Positions 1-9,600 of a DNA stretch of 47,500 bases are shown here, piece by piece. Source of the DNA: Myxococcota bacterium (GTDB lineage: Bacteria; Myxococcota_A; Polyangia; JAAYKL01); contig JASJCT010000022.1 in NCBI GenBank assembly GCA_030065855.1, positions 1 through 47,500 of the forward strand, read 5' to 3'. Below the pieces are notes generated by a model, which did not search any database, was not told where the DNA came from, and was given only the letters and a program-made list of their open reading frames with translations. Numbering within the stretch: position 1 is the first letter of the stretch; each line of letters starts with the position of its first letter. The position numbers and the translations under genes are program-made.

Positions 1-20
1 GGTAAAATTCGATTGGACGT

Positions 21-146
21 GTCAAAATCCCCCTAACCCCCTTTTTCAAGGGGGAGATCCTTTACCCGGCATAAAAATAGCAAAAATCGCGACATTTGCC
101 CTTAACCGAATGCCATTGTGAAAAAGGGGACGGGGGGGATTTTGAC
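21..146. repeat. Palindromic repeat element (copy A)
   Basis: A short element bounded by the 12-bp inverted repeat GTCAAAATCCCC (21-32) and its complement (135-146). Inside the left end is a C5TT/AAG5 hairpin with a 4-base loop. Related units lie at 31894-32003 and 33987-34082; about 32 bases around the left hairpin recur almost unchanged in reverse orientation at 31894-31930. There is no coding capacity. It resembles a REP/MITE-like dispersed intergenic repeat. Confidence 0.75.
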
Positions 147-196
147 AGGGCTTGTGCAACACTCTCAATTGTCGGAGCACATGGGCGCGTGATAAG

Positions 197-1426
197 ATGC
201 GACCCATGAGATCAAGCGTCATTTATCTCATCGCATGTGGCATGCTGTGGGTTTCATGTCGCCCGGGCAGCAGCAATGTATCGAGCGTTGCCCCGGGTGA
301 TCAGAAACCGGGTTTCAGAGACACCAATGTGGCGACCGGGAGCGCGTCTGATGAACCGGCCGGGTTTGCCGAACCCAATGTACCCTTTGCAATGCAAGGC
401 GGGGGGCCGCGCCATCTGCATCGCTCCCCCCTCCCTGGCCCGCGGCATACCCCTCGCGTAGCGGGTCGCTTTTTGTGCGGTGCCCGGGTGGCTGCCTCTC
501 CGGTCATCGGACCAGACGGCACCGTGTATGTGGGATCAATAGACGGCACATTCAACGCCATTCGCCTCGATGGGGCCCTTCGCTGGAGTTATGTTTGCGA
601 CGGGCCGATTTTCGCCACCGCCGCGATCAGCCAATTGGGCTCGGTTTACGTGGGGTGTGATGACGATACACTGCTCGCCTTTTCCACAGACGGCACCCTT
701 CGCTTTACCTATGCCATGACACAAGATGTGGATGCTTCACCTGTGATAGGTCCGGATGGGACGGTGTATGTGGGCGGTGATGGCCTGCACCTGATTCACC
801 CAGACGGTAGACGCCGCATGAAGGTCTGGCTCGGCGGCCACGTGAGTGCGTCGCCAGCTGTTCGACCCGACGGCATTGCCGTGGTCGGCAGCCACGATCA
901 CCGCCTATACGCAGTGTTTCCAGACGGATCGGTTTCCTGGAGCTTTGAGACCAAAGGTCCGATTCACGGACCCGCAGCCATCCTCGATACCAATGACGTG
1001 GTTTTCGGGTCTGATGACGGGTACCTGTATCGCCTCGCGGCCTTTGGTAGCTTGCGTTGGTCGCGGCGCACAGGCGGGCCCATTCGCGCTGGGGTTGCCG
1101 TATCGGTCGACGGCAAATCCGTGTACACCGGTGCCATGGACGGCGTCATCTATGCCTTTGACGCAGCCAGTGGAAAGGAGAGATGGCAGGTGCAAACAGC
1201 CGGCCCGATTCGGGCCACGCCCATGCTAGACAGCGAAGGCACATTGTACGTAGGATCTCGTGATCATCACCTCTACGCCATTGACAGTCAAACAGGGGAG
1301 GTCCTTTGGCGCCAGGATCTCGGCAGCGAGATAGACGCGACAGTCGCCCTTGCAACAAAGCGACGCCTCATCGTCGCAGCTGACGACGGGGCCGTGCGCA
1401 TCCTGAGGGAAGTAATAACACAGTGA
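197..1426 (+). CDS. PQQ-like beta-propeller lipoprotein
   Basis: A predicted exported protein of about 409 residues. The ATG at 197 is preferred over the one at 152 because it puts a lipoprotein-type signal right at the N-terminus: a short hydrophobic stretch with LIAC and, a few residues later, WVSC, so either cysteine could be lipidated. The mature part, from about residue 85, is a series of roughly 40-residue repeats of the form PVIGPDGTVYVGS followed by an LRW strand, typical of PQQ-enzyme-like WD propellers. A Pro/Gly-rich linker precedes the propeller. Such proteins are scaffolds, for example BamB-like, or sugar and redox enzymes; no catalytic signature for a PQQ dehydrogenase is evident, so a binding or scaffold role is more likely. 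Its stop codon overlaps the next gene's start (GTGA), suggesting co-translation. Confidence 0.8.
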   Translation: MRPMRSSVIYLIACGMLWVSCRPGSSNVSSVAPGDQKPGFRDTNVATGSASDEPAGFAEPNVPFAMQGGGPRHLHRSPLPGPRHTPRVAGRFLCGARVAASPVIGPDGTVYVGSIDGTFNAIRLDGALRWSYVCDGPIFATAAISQLGSVYVGCDDDTLLAFSTDGTLRFTYAMTQDVDASPVIGPDGTVYVGGDGLHLIHPDGRRRMKVWLGGHVSASPAVRPDGIAVVGSHDHRLYAVFPDGSVSWSFETKGPIHGPAAILDTNDVVFGSDDGYLYRLAAFGSLRWSRRTGGPIRAGVAVSVDGKSVYTGAMDGVIYAFDAASGKERWQVQTAGPIRATPMLDSEGTLYVGSRDHHLYAIDSQTGEVLWRQDLGSEIDATVALATKRRLIVAADDGAVRILREVITQ

Positions 1427-2472
1427 ATCAGACACCCCGCCAAAAGGCCGAAGCGCGCGAAGTTGTTGCCCTGAGCCCCTTGGCCGCTTTTTCTCGCGAC
1501 CACGGCCCAAGAGAGCGACCTGAGCAGCCCTGCCCGGTGCGCACCGCGTTTCAGGTGGATTGCCATCGGATCGTCCATTCCAAGGCATTCCGCCGCCTCA
1601 AGGGAAAGACCCAGGTCTTCCTGTGGCCCGAAGGGGACCACTATCGCACCCGGCTCACCCATTGCCTGGAGGTGAGCCAAATCGGACGAACACTGGCGAG
1701 GACGTTGGATCTCAATGAAGACCTGGCCGAAGCCATTGCCCTGGGTCACGATCTCGGCCACACGCCCTTTGGCCATGCCGGCGAAGAGGCAATGCAACGG
1801 CTCGTAAAGGGTGGATTCCGGCACGAGAAGCAGAGCCTGCGGGTAGTATCCAGATTGGAAAACGACGGTCGCGGCCTGAACCTTACACCTGAAGTGAGGG
1901 ATGGCATTTTGCGCCATTCAAAAGGGGCTGGTCCACTCCTCACCCAAGCCGCAGATGCCCTGCCATCGACCCTCGAAGGACAGGTCGTCCGGTTGGCCGA
2001 TGTGGTCGCGTATGTCAACCACGACTTGGACGACGCCCTGCGCGCCCGGGTCATCGCACCGAGCGATTTGCCGACAGGCGTGGTGGACATCTTGGGCAGT
2101 TCCCATTCGGAGAGAATCACCCGCCTGGTCCTCAGTATTGCAGGGGAGACGAACCTAGAGGAAACAAAGCGCATCCGCATGAGCGCCGAAGTCGCCGAAG
2201 CACTCGAGGTGCTGCGTGTGTTTCTCTATAAAAATGTTTATTACGATCAGCGCGTCCATGCCGAGTTTCACAAGGCCAGTGCCCTGCTCGAGCGGTTATT
2301 TGCACATTTTCATCGAGATCCCGATCAATTCTACGATATCTATTGGCCCTCTGCGCTGCGGGATGGCACCTTCGAGGATGATGTCAGGGATTTCGTCGCC
2401 GGCATGACCGATGCGTTCGCATTAAACCTATACGAAAAGATCTTCACTCCCCGAAGATGGTATGTCGTATAG
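1423..2472 (+). CDS. dgt: dGTPase-like HD-domain triphosphohydrolase
   Basis: A cytoplasmic protein of 349 residues, expected to hydrolyse deoxynucleoside triphosphates to the nucleoside and tripolyphosphate and so control dNTP pools. Family features: RRLKGKTQVF (residues 57-66), RTRLTHCLEV with the first metal His at 80, GHDLGHTPFGHAGE with the HD pair at 109-110, and a later DVVAYVNHDLDDA segment supplying the last Asp. The C-terminal YDQRVHAEF helix is also typical. The length matches the shorter, non-enterobacterial class of deoxyguanosinetriphosphate triphosphohydrolase-like proteins. The start is the GTG at 1423, overlapping the stop of the propeller gene by four bases, so translation is probably coupled. 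Substrate preference cannot be read from sequence. Confidence 0.9.
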   Translation: MNQTPRQKAEAREVVALSPLAAFSRDHGPRERPEQPCPVRTAFQVDCHRIVHSKAFRRLKGKTQVFLWPEGDHYRTRLTHCLEVSQIGRTLARTLDLNEDLAEAIALGHDLGHTPFGHAGEEAMQRLVKGGFRHEKQSLRVVSRLENDGRGLNLTPEVRDGILRHSKGAGPLLTQAADALPSTLEGQVVRLADVVAYVNHDLDDALRARVIAPSDLPTGVVDILGSSHSERITRLVLSIAGETNLEETKRIRMSAEVAEALEVLRVFLYKNVYYDQRVHAEFHKASALLERLFAHFHRDPDQFYDIYWPSALRDGTFEDDVRDFVAGMTDAFALNLYEKIFTPRRWYVV

Positions 2473-4056
2473 TTACATTGCGGTCCTGACGCAGCGGACG
2501 TTGGTTTTATTGGCAACATTGTAATTGCTCACGTATCCGTCGGAAAAGCTGATGAACCATGCCCTGTCGGGTTTATTGAAGGTGGCGGACCAATACCAGC
2601 CTTTGTCATTGCCAAACATGCTACTGCACACGGTACTTTCGCGACAACGCTTACAACGACCGATCTGGCCTTCCTTGACGGCGTCCTCACATTGTCCGAG
2701 AAGCTCGATAAACTCTGACCGGGTCGGGAGACGGTAAGTTGCAGGGCAAAACGCCTGTGCCTCGATGTGGGTCATTTCCAGTCGCTTGCCTTTGCATGCC
2801 GTGCCGTTCCACTTCGTACCAGCCACGCATCTCAGCCAAACCAAATTCGTTTCGGGTTGGGGGATCTCCTCGGGCAGCGCTGTCTCGCCCAAGGCATTGT
2901 TACTTGCGGGTTGCTCGGCTTGTTTTCCATACGAAAGTCCCAGGTAGAATGCGCCAATCCCCACAACAGTGAGGCAGATCCCTATTGCAGCGAGTATCGA
3001 GAATTTCTTGCTAGACCACTGCTCTGGCGCGGGTGCTTCGGACCATTCGTTTGGCGTGCTGAGGTAGGTGGTGTTGCCCCTTTGAATAATAGCTGGGCTT
3101 TTGTGTTCTAGATGATTGGTAAGATCAACAGATGCGTCCCCAGCGTCATCATTACAGAGGATGCGGGCAGCCAGATGCTTGAGCCCGTCTCGCCTGTCCT
3201 TGGCCTTTGTGAGTGACGTGATATGGCCAAGCAGTGCTGCGGCGCTTTGGGGTCGACTAGCGGGATCCTTACTGATGACCCGGCTTATCAGCGTGCTGAG
3301 ATCAGTAGGCAGTTCTTCGCAAATCTCACTGAGAGGCGTTGGAGCGTTGGTCAAAATGTTGGAAATCAGCTCGTAATAATCATCGCCCTCAAATGGCAAT
3401 ACACCGCTAAGCATTTCATAAAAAACGACCCCGGCTGAAAACAAGTCCGATCTGTGATCGATGTGCTTGGCAGACCTGACATGCTCTGGCGACATGTAGG
3501 CCGGTGTTCCCAAAGTAAACCCTGTGCGGGTGAGTCGCGGTTGTTTTGTTTCCCGGACAAATCTGGAGATGCCGAAATCTATCAGTTTAATCGTCGGCTC
3601 GTCATATTTATGCGAAACGATGAAGATGTTTTCAGGCTTGAGGTCTCTATGAATGATGCCTTTTTCGTGGGCCGCGCTGAGGCCGAGGAGGATCTGTTCA
3701 AATATCCCGCAGGCAGTGTTGAGGTCGATGGTGCCGACGCGGTGAAGGAGGCTGGCGAGACTCTCCCCTTCCAAGTATTCCATGATGAGATAAAACTCGC
3801 TGTTTTCGAGAACACCGACGTCGAATACGTCCACGATGTTCCTGTGCCCGATCTCGGCTGCTGCTCGGGCTTCGCGGTAAAACCGCTCGATCATATCTGT
3901 GTCGTCTGCCCTATCAATCGATAGAAACTTGATCGCCACTCGCTTGCCAATAATCAGGTGCTGTCCAAGGTACACTGAGCCCATACCGCCTTCGCCGAGC
4001 AAGCGGAGTACCTTGTAGCGTCCGTCAACGATTTGCCCGCTATGACGTCCACTCAT
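2473..4056 (-). CDS. Membrane Ser/Thr kinase with DUF1566-like sensor
   Basis: A Hanks-type protein kinase of 527 residues from the ATG at 4056. An in-frame upstream ATG at 4197 would overlap the divergent gene and only adds a non-conserved leader. Kinase domain about residues 14-275: glycine loop GEGGMGSVY (21-29), VAIK with Lys43, HRDLKPEN (136-143), DFG (160-162) and GTPAYMSPEH (183-192), so it looks active. One hydrophobic helix follows at about 348-374. The outer C-terminal part (about 395-527) is Cys-rich, with CPATYRLPTRSEF, a WYWSAT strand and a final VRCVRTAM, which matches the DUF1566/Lcl C-terminal fold. Inferred role: the external domain senses a ligand or the envelope state and the kinase signals inside. 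It is convergent with dgt; its 5' end faces a small secreted protein. Confidence 0.88.
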   Translation of the reverse strand: MSGRHSGQIVDGRYKVLRLLGEGGMGSVYLGQHLIIGKRVAIKFLSIDRADDTDMIERFYREARAAAEIGHRNIVDVFDVGVLENSEFYLIMEYLEGESLASLLHRVGTIDLNTACGIFEQILLGLSAAHEKGIIHRDLKPENIFIVSHKYDEPTIKLIDFGISRFVRETKQPRLTRTGFTLGTPAYMSPEHVRSAKHIDHRSDLFSAGVVFYEMLSGVLPFEGDDYYELISNILTNAPTPLSEICEELPTDLSTLISRVISKDPASRPQSAAALLGHITSLTKAKDRRDGLKHLAARILCNDDAGDASVDLTNHLEHKSPAIIQRGNTTYLSTPNEWSEAPAPEQWSSKKFSILAAIGICLTVVGIGAFYLGLSYGKQAEQPASNNALGETALPEEIPQPETNLVWLRCVAGTKWNGTACKGKRLEMTHIEAQAFCPATYRLPTRSEFIELLGQCEDAVKEGQIGRCKRCRESTVCSSMFGNDKGWYWSATFNKPDRAWFISFSDGYVSNYNVANKTNVRCVRTAM

Positions 4057-4185
4057 TCCATTCAAATCCAACCGCAATATCGATGTTTCCAATGTTAAAT
4101 AGATTGAGGAGCCTATAGCATTTTTTTTTGATATGGAAGACTGTTCTGCTTCGAACAAAGTGACAAACCTAAGGAGGTATGCTTC

Positions 4186-4563
4186 ATGAAAATCCATCGT
4201 TGGGCAATATTAATCGCACTTATCTCGATTACCTTAACCGCAAGCAATACCGGGTCTGCCTGGGAAGAACACAGTTGCACTAACATCTCGGCCAGAGAGC
4301 TACGGATAGTCGTTCACGGAACGAGGCACTTTAATCCGCACATGGCAGAGCGCGTTCATATCGACATTCCGTCGAGTGCATGTGCTATCACACCGGCCGC
4401 TTACTATGACCTCTTCATCGATACGAAGGAAAACCCTCACATCTACCAGATGCTGCAAACGGCTGTTGTGAGCAAAGCCAAAGTAACCATTGGATACGAC
4501 GCGCATCAGGCCGAGGGGTGGTACTATGCTGTAACGTCCATCGCCATCGTTGGTTACAACTAA
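4186..4563 (+). CDS. Small secreted protein, unknown function
   Basis: A protein of 125 residues with a clear Sec signal peptide (basic MKIHRW, hydrophobic core, likely cleavage after TGSA around residue 25). A strong AAGGAGGT ribosome site lies 7 bases before the ATG. The mature part has two cysteines (in SCTN and SACAI) that could pair, and ends in strands rich in Val, Ile and Tyr. The overall pattern (an early beta hairpin, a paired Cys, a Y-x-M-L-x-TA helix and a final TSIAIV strand) recalls the small periplasmic SubB/DUF5992-like proteins, but that is only a resemblance. The gene is divergent from the kinase at 2473-4056, with which it may share a promoter region. Confidence 0.7.
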   Translation: MKIHRWAILIALISITLTASNTGSAWEEHSCTNISARELRIVVHGTRHFNPHMAERVHIDIPSSACAITPAAYYDLFIDTKENPHIYQMLQTAVVSKAKVTIGYDAHQAEGWYYAVTSIAIVGYN

Positions 4564-4631
4564 GGTGGGTAGCACAGCGTCATCAGGGCGCGTATAAAAC
4601 AATTCAGCAAACAACGCATGGGGAGAACAGT

Positions 4632-5501
4632 ATGAAAATCGCAGTCCTTGGTGCAGGTGGTCAACTGGGTCAGAAGGTACTCACTGAGCTATTGGCGCGC
4701 AGCGTTGCGCCCGAGACTGTCATCGCCGCTGTGAGAACGCCCGCAAAGGTAGCGCCATGGATCGCGCACGGCATTTCAGTTCGCCAGGCCGACTATGATG
4801 TCCCTGCAACCCTTGTCTCGGCGTTTTCTGGTGTTCAAAAGGCATTGCTCATACCCACACTCGCGATGCCGTCGGATCGGGTTCGCCAATACGAAAACGC
4901 CATCACCGCTGCCCGGCAAGCCGGCGTAGATCATCTGATTCACTTCGGCCTTGTGCCCACGGCGATCGAGGCCCCCTTTGTGGTGACCCCCTTTCTGCTT
5001 TATGTAGAATCAGCGCTGCGCATCAGCGGGCTCAACTGGACCATCCTTCGCAATGGATTGTACGCAGACCCCATTGTGGAATGGATCGATGACATCGTTA
5101 AGATGGGCACAATCCCCTATCCCACTGGGACCGGGCGCTGTGCCTATGTGGCGCGGGGTGATATCGCGCGCGCAGCAGCAGCAGTGCTCACGACCGATGG
5201 CCACGAGGGTAAGACGTATCATCTCACTGGCCCCGAACCCCTCACCACAGCGGATCTGTGCCGGATCGCGTCTCGCGTAACAGGCACAGCGGTCGTTGAC
5301 ACGGGGGCGACGGATCAGGATTATGTCGACGTTTGCCTGAAGTCTGGAGAGCCCGAAGGGTTCACCCAGCTCTTGCTCACCCTGTACCACACCATTCGCG
5401 AGGGATACCTGGATCTGGCGAGCCATGACATCGAAACCCTGACCGGCCAACCGGCTGAGCGATTCGAAGATTTTTTAAAGCGAAAATTAACATCCCGTTA
5501 A
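4632..5501 (+). CDS. NmrA-family NAD(P)-binding oxidoreductase
   Basis: A protein of 289 residues from the ATG at 4632, preceded by GGGGAGA. It starts directly with a Rossmann strand and the dinucleotide motif GAGGQLG (residues 7-13). The atypical short-chain dehydrogenase/NmrA order follows: a QADYDVPATLVSAFSGV segment, the HFGLVP strand, WTILRNGLYADP, and the late GKTYHLTGPEPLT segment. Relatives include QorB-type quinone reductases, azoreductase-like proteins and NmrA redox sensors; the substrate is not determinable. It lies 120 bases upstream of egtD on the same strand. A functional link with ergothioneine is possible but not shown, because the intervening AT-rich gap leaves room for a separate promoter. 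Confidence 0.85.
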   Translation: MKIAVLGAGGQLGQKVLTELLARSVAPETVIAAVRTPAKVAPWIAHGISVRQADYDVPATLVSAFSGVQKALLIPTLAMPSDRVRQYENAITAARQAGVDHLIHFGLVPTAIEAPFVVTPFLLYVESALRISGLNWTILRNGLYADPIVEWIDDIVKMGTIPYPTGTGRCAYVARGDIARAAAAVLTTDGHEGKTYHLTGPEPLTTADLCRIASRVTGTAVVDTGATDQDYVDVCLKSGEPEGFTQLLLTLYHTIREGYLDLASHDIETLTGQPAERFEDFLKRKLTSR

Positions 5502-5621
5502 CATTAAAAGAAAAAAATGATTTCAAACAAATGATAGGGATGGCACTAGAATTTTATCTATTGCGTTGGCACATGATCGATCCCATAAGAGTACCTTATT
5601 GAAAAAACAGAAGGGAACATC

Positions 5622-6680
5622 GTGAGGTTAACAGAAATCACAGCAGGGACGCGGTTTGAAAGCTGCTTTGTGGACGCTATCGAGAGGGATAGCAACGTAC
5701 TTGTGCGAACATCCTGGCAATTCAATCCCGAGCTGGAATTTGCCGCGAGTGTGGCCCAGGGTCTTGAGATGCGTCCCAAACAACTGGCATATCGCTTTCT
5801 ATACGATGCGCGGGGCAGCGAACTCTTCGAACGCATCACTGCACAACCAGAGTACTACCCCACACGCACTGAGGCAGATATCTTGCAGCGCGCCGCCCCT
5901 GAGATTCGCCAATTGACCGGTCCGGTGACCGTTCTGGAGCTCGGGTCCGGGAGTTCCGCCAAAACCGGTTGTCTGCTCGAAGCCTACTTGGCGCGCGATG
6001 GTGAGCAGTGCTATGTGCCGATAGATGTCAGCCAGAGCGCACTGCAGGGGGCGACCAAAGCGCTCACGCGCCGCTATGCGGACCTGCAGGTGGTCGGTAT
6101 TCACGGCACCTATAATATGGGACTGCGCCTGATGAAGAGCGCGTCACCAGCCATGCTCGTCTTTTTGGGCAGCTCGATTGGCAATTTTACAGCGCAGGAG
6201 GAAGAGGCCTTCTGGCATTCGGTTGCCAGGCACACGGGGCCCGGGGATTTCTTTTTACTGGGCATCGACCTGGTTAAGGAAACCCACCTCCTCAACGCTG
6301 CTTACAACGACGCGGCCGGTGTCACCGAGGCGTTCATCAAAAATATCCTGGTCAGAATGAATCGCGAGCTTCACACTGCGATCGATATCGATGCCGTCGA
6401 ATATAACGCCGAATATTTGCCAGACCACCAGCGGGTCGAAATGACGTTGCGATTTCCCGCAGCGCAGACCATCGATGTGGCAGCGGTCGGTAAGCGCTTT
6501 ACGATTGATGCCGGAGAGCAGATACTCGTAGAAATCAGCCGTAAGTTCCAGCTGGCGACGATGAAAACACAGCTCAACTATTACGGGTTTCATGTTCGCC
6601 ATGTGTTTACCGATGCCAATCAACACTTCGCCCTGATGCTGTTGCAGCGAGCTGATGACCGGAACGTGATATGGCAGTGA
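5622..6680 (+). CDS. egtD: L-histidine N-alpha-methyltransferase (EgtD)
   Basis: A SAM-dependent enzyme of 352 residues that trimethylates the alpha-amino group of histidine to give hercynine (N-alpha-trimethylhistidine), the first step of ergothioneine synthesis. Conserved EgtD blocks are all present: YDARGSELFERIT (61-73), PEYYPTR (76-82), the SAM motif ELGSG (106-110), PIDVS (133-137), GSSIGN (183-188) with the Asn that contacts the substrate amine, AYND (227-230), GVTEAF (233-238), and late Glu304/Ser306 in VEISRKF, matching the residues that hold the imidazole in characterised EgtD. The start is GTG at 5622, with AGAAGGGA upstream. The last ten bases overlap the next gene, so the two enzymes are translationally coupled. 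Confidence 0.93.
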   Translation: MRLTEITAGTRFESCFVDAIERDSNVLVRTSWQFNPELEFAASVAQGLEMRPKQLAYRFLYDARGSELFERITAQPEYYPTRTEADILQRAAPEIRQLTGPVTVLELGSGSSAKTGCLLEAYLARDGEQCYVPIDVSQSALQGATKALTRRYADLQVVGIHGTYNMGLRLMKSASPAMLVFLGSSIGNFTAQEEEAFWHSVARHTGPGDFFLLGIDLVKETHLLNAAYNDAAGVTEAFIKNILVRMNRELHTAIDIDAVEYNAEYLPDHQRVEMTLRFPAAQTIDVAAVGKRFTIDAGEQILVEISRKFQLATMKTQLNYYGFHVRHVFTDANQHFALMLLQRADDRNVIWQ

Positions 6681-9600
6681 ACAACGGCGCGGCAAAAGAT
6701 ATCATCACAAAAGATGGCATTTGCGGCATCTGTCCGGCTGGCTGTTGGATCAGGGCAGAGATTCGAGACGGCCGGCTCCTGTCTGTTCGCCCCCTTCCGG
6801 ATCACCCCCTCGGGATGATCTGCAAGATCGGGCAATGCGCCCCGGATGTCGTTCATGATCCGGATCGGTTGTCTCGGCCGTTGAAACGCGTGGGACCCAA
6901 AGGAACCTATGAGTTTGAGCCCATATCGTGGGATGAAGCGTTTGACACCATTGTGCAGAAGTTCGAAGCGCTAAAGCGCCGGCACGGCCCTGAGACAACC
7001 GCGATTTACACTGGTCGCGGCAGCTTTGACATGGCCCTGTGCGATCTGTTTCAACCCGCTGGGGTTGCGGTCTCGTCAGCCTCTAGCGTGTTGTTTCCAT
7101 TCGGATCCCCCAATACCCTCGGCGTGGGCGCACTTTGTTACGTGTCGTTTGCCATGATCGCACCCCACGTGACCATGGGCGAGATGTACATCACCATGGA
7201 CTCGGACATTGAGCAGGCCGAACTGATCGTGGTCTGGGGTGCCAACCCGGCGACAGACTCGCCCCCGCTCGCGCAGAGGCAGATACTGGCAGCTCGCAGC
7301 CGGGGCGCGGACGTGGTTGTCATCGATCCCAGGCGCAGTGAGACCGCGCGCCAAGCCGAGGCCCAATGGATCGGCATTCGACCCGGCACTGACGGCGCAT
7401 TGGCATTGGGCCTGATCAATGTCCTCATCGAGGAAGAGCTGTACGACGAGGCGTTTGTAACGGATTGGACCGTGGGCTTTCCCGAACTTGCTCAAATGGT
7501 CCAGCATTACCGGCCCGATGCGGTTGCGTCCATCACTGGCGTCCCAGCAGATGAGATACGCTCCCTTGCCCGACGGATCGCAGCGGCACAAGGCGCTGCG
7601 ATCGCGATGTATTCGGGTCTCGAATACTCGGACAGCGGCGTGCAAGCCATCCGAGCGGTTTTTACGGTGTGGGCCTTGGCTGGCCAGCTGGATGTGCCGG
7701 GCGGCCTTGTTATTCGGATGAAGCAAAACGCGTTCCCCCAAAATCGATCCGGGTTGGTGGCCAATCCAGACGTGCGCAAGGCACTGGGTCGGGATCGGTT
7801 CCCGATCTATTCCCAGTATCGGGGCGAGTCCCACGCCATCGCCCTGCCCCAATCTGTTCTCGAAGGAGACCCGTATCAGATTCGCGGGCTCATCGTGCTT
7901 GGCGGTTCGATCATTACATCTTGGCCCGAGCCCCAGGTGTGGCGTAACACCCTCAACGCCCTTGAGTTTCTCGTCTGCATCGATCGCTACCACACGGCTG
8001 ATTCGGCATATGCCGATATTGTATTGCCGGCTACCACGGGGTTTGAAATCACCTCTTTCATGCGTTACGGCCCGCTGTTTAAAATTCGAGAGCGACTGAT
8101 CGATCCCCAAGGGGAAGCGCGCAGTGATTTTTTCATTTTGGCCGAGCTGGCCGAGCGCCTGGGCTATGGCCATTTATATCCTCAAACCGAGTCCGAAATG
8201 CTCGACCACGCGCTCGACGGTTCGGGTTTTACCCTCCAACAGGTGCGCGATGCAGGCGGTGCTGTCCAAATCGAGACAGACATCATGCAGTATCGAAAGT
8301 GGGAAAAGGGCCTGCTGCGGCCGGATGGACAGCCCGGATTTGACACCCCCTCTGGCAAATTTGAGATCGCTTCTACCATCCTGCAAGAGCACGGGTACGA
8401 CCCCTTGCCCGCCTATACGGAACCGGCAGAGGGACCATTGGCCAGGCCGGATCTGGCCGCCCAATTCCCGCTCGTGTTCAACTCGGGCACGCGAACATAT
8501 TATGACTTTAGATCCCAACACCACGGCGTGCCAAGTCTTAAGAGACACATTCCGAGCCCATTTGTCGTTTTGAATACCGAGGATGCCGCGGCCCGCGGGA
8601 TTCAAGACGGTGACCAGGTCGAGGTGGCCACCCCGCGTGGCAGAATGTTATTTGACGCACGTGTGACCGATGATATTGTTCAAGGTGCAGTGGATGCATG
8701 CATGGGCGGGGGAGGGCCGAATGGATCAGCGGCGTGGCAGTCGTGCAATGTCAATGAGCTGACCGATCTGGATCACTATGACCCCATCTCTGGATTTCCG
8801 GTCTACAAGACCCTGCTTTGCGAAGTAAAGCGAATTAAGGCGCGCAAAGCTGACAGCACCCCCAATCGACATGACGACGTGCCGCCCACCCGAGTCCAAG
8901 CGCGCGAGCAGCCAAGCCGCCGGGTGTATCTCGACGCCAGCGCCACGACAAAAATAGATCCGGCAGTGCTCGAAGCCATGTTGCCGTTCTTGTCGAACGA
9001 GTGGGGCAACCCTTCGAGTATTCACACCTTGGGCAAAGCAGCGCGGCGGGCCACAGAAGCTGCCCGTCGATCCATCGCTCACTGCCTGAACTGCACGGCC
9101 AGGCGGATCGTCTTCACTGGCAGCGGCACCGAGTCTGATAACCTCGCAATCAAGGGCGCTGCCCAGTCCCTTCGCAGGCGCGGCAGGCACATCATCACCT
9201 CGACCATCGAGCATCCAGCTGTGCTGGATACCTGCCGGGCCCTGGCGTCTGAAGGGTTTGAAGTAACCTATCTTGACGTCGACAGGGACGCACGGGTGAG
9301 CCCACGTGATCTGGCCGCAGCGTTTAGAAAAGACACCATCCTCGTCTCCATCATGATGGCCAACAACGAGGTCGGCACGGTGCAGCCGATTCGAGACCTC
9401 GCTAGCCTGACCCGAGAGAAGGGGGCGATTTTCCACACAGATGCGGTGCAGGCCTTGGGAAAAATCCCCATTGACGTTGAGGAGATTGACGCGGATTTGA
9501 TTTCCCTTTCGTCCCACAAAATTCACGGGCCAAAGGGGATCGGGGCGTTATACGTGCGCAGGGGGCTAGATCCGATGCCCCTCGTCAGTGGCGGCGGACA

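Noticed and set aside
1288..1917. Long antisense open frame of 209 codons opposite dgt
   Set aside because: It is the shadow of the dgt and propeller genes, has no family motif and no ribosome site.
7076..8173. Antisense open frame of 365 codons inside the metallopterin module
   Set aside because: The sense frame carries all the diagnostic motifs; the antisense product has no recognisable domain.
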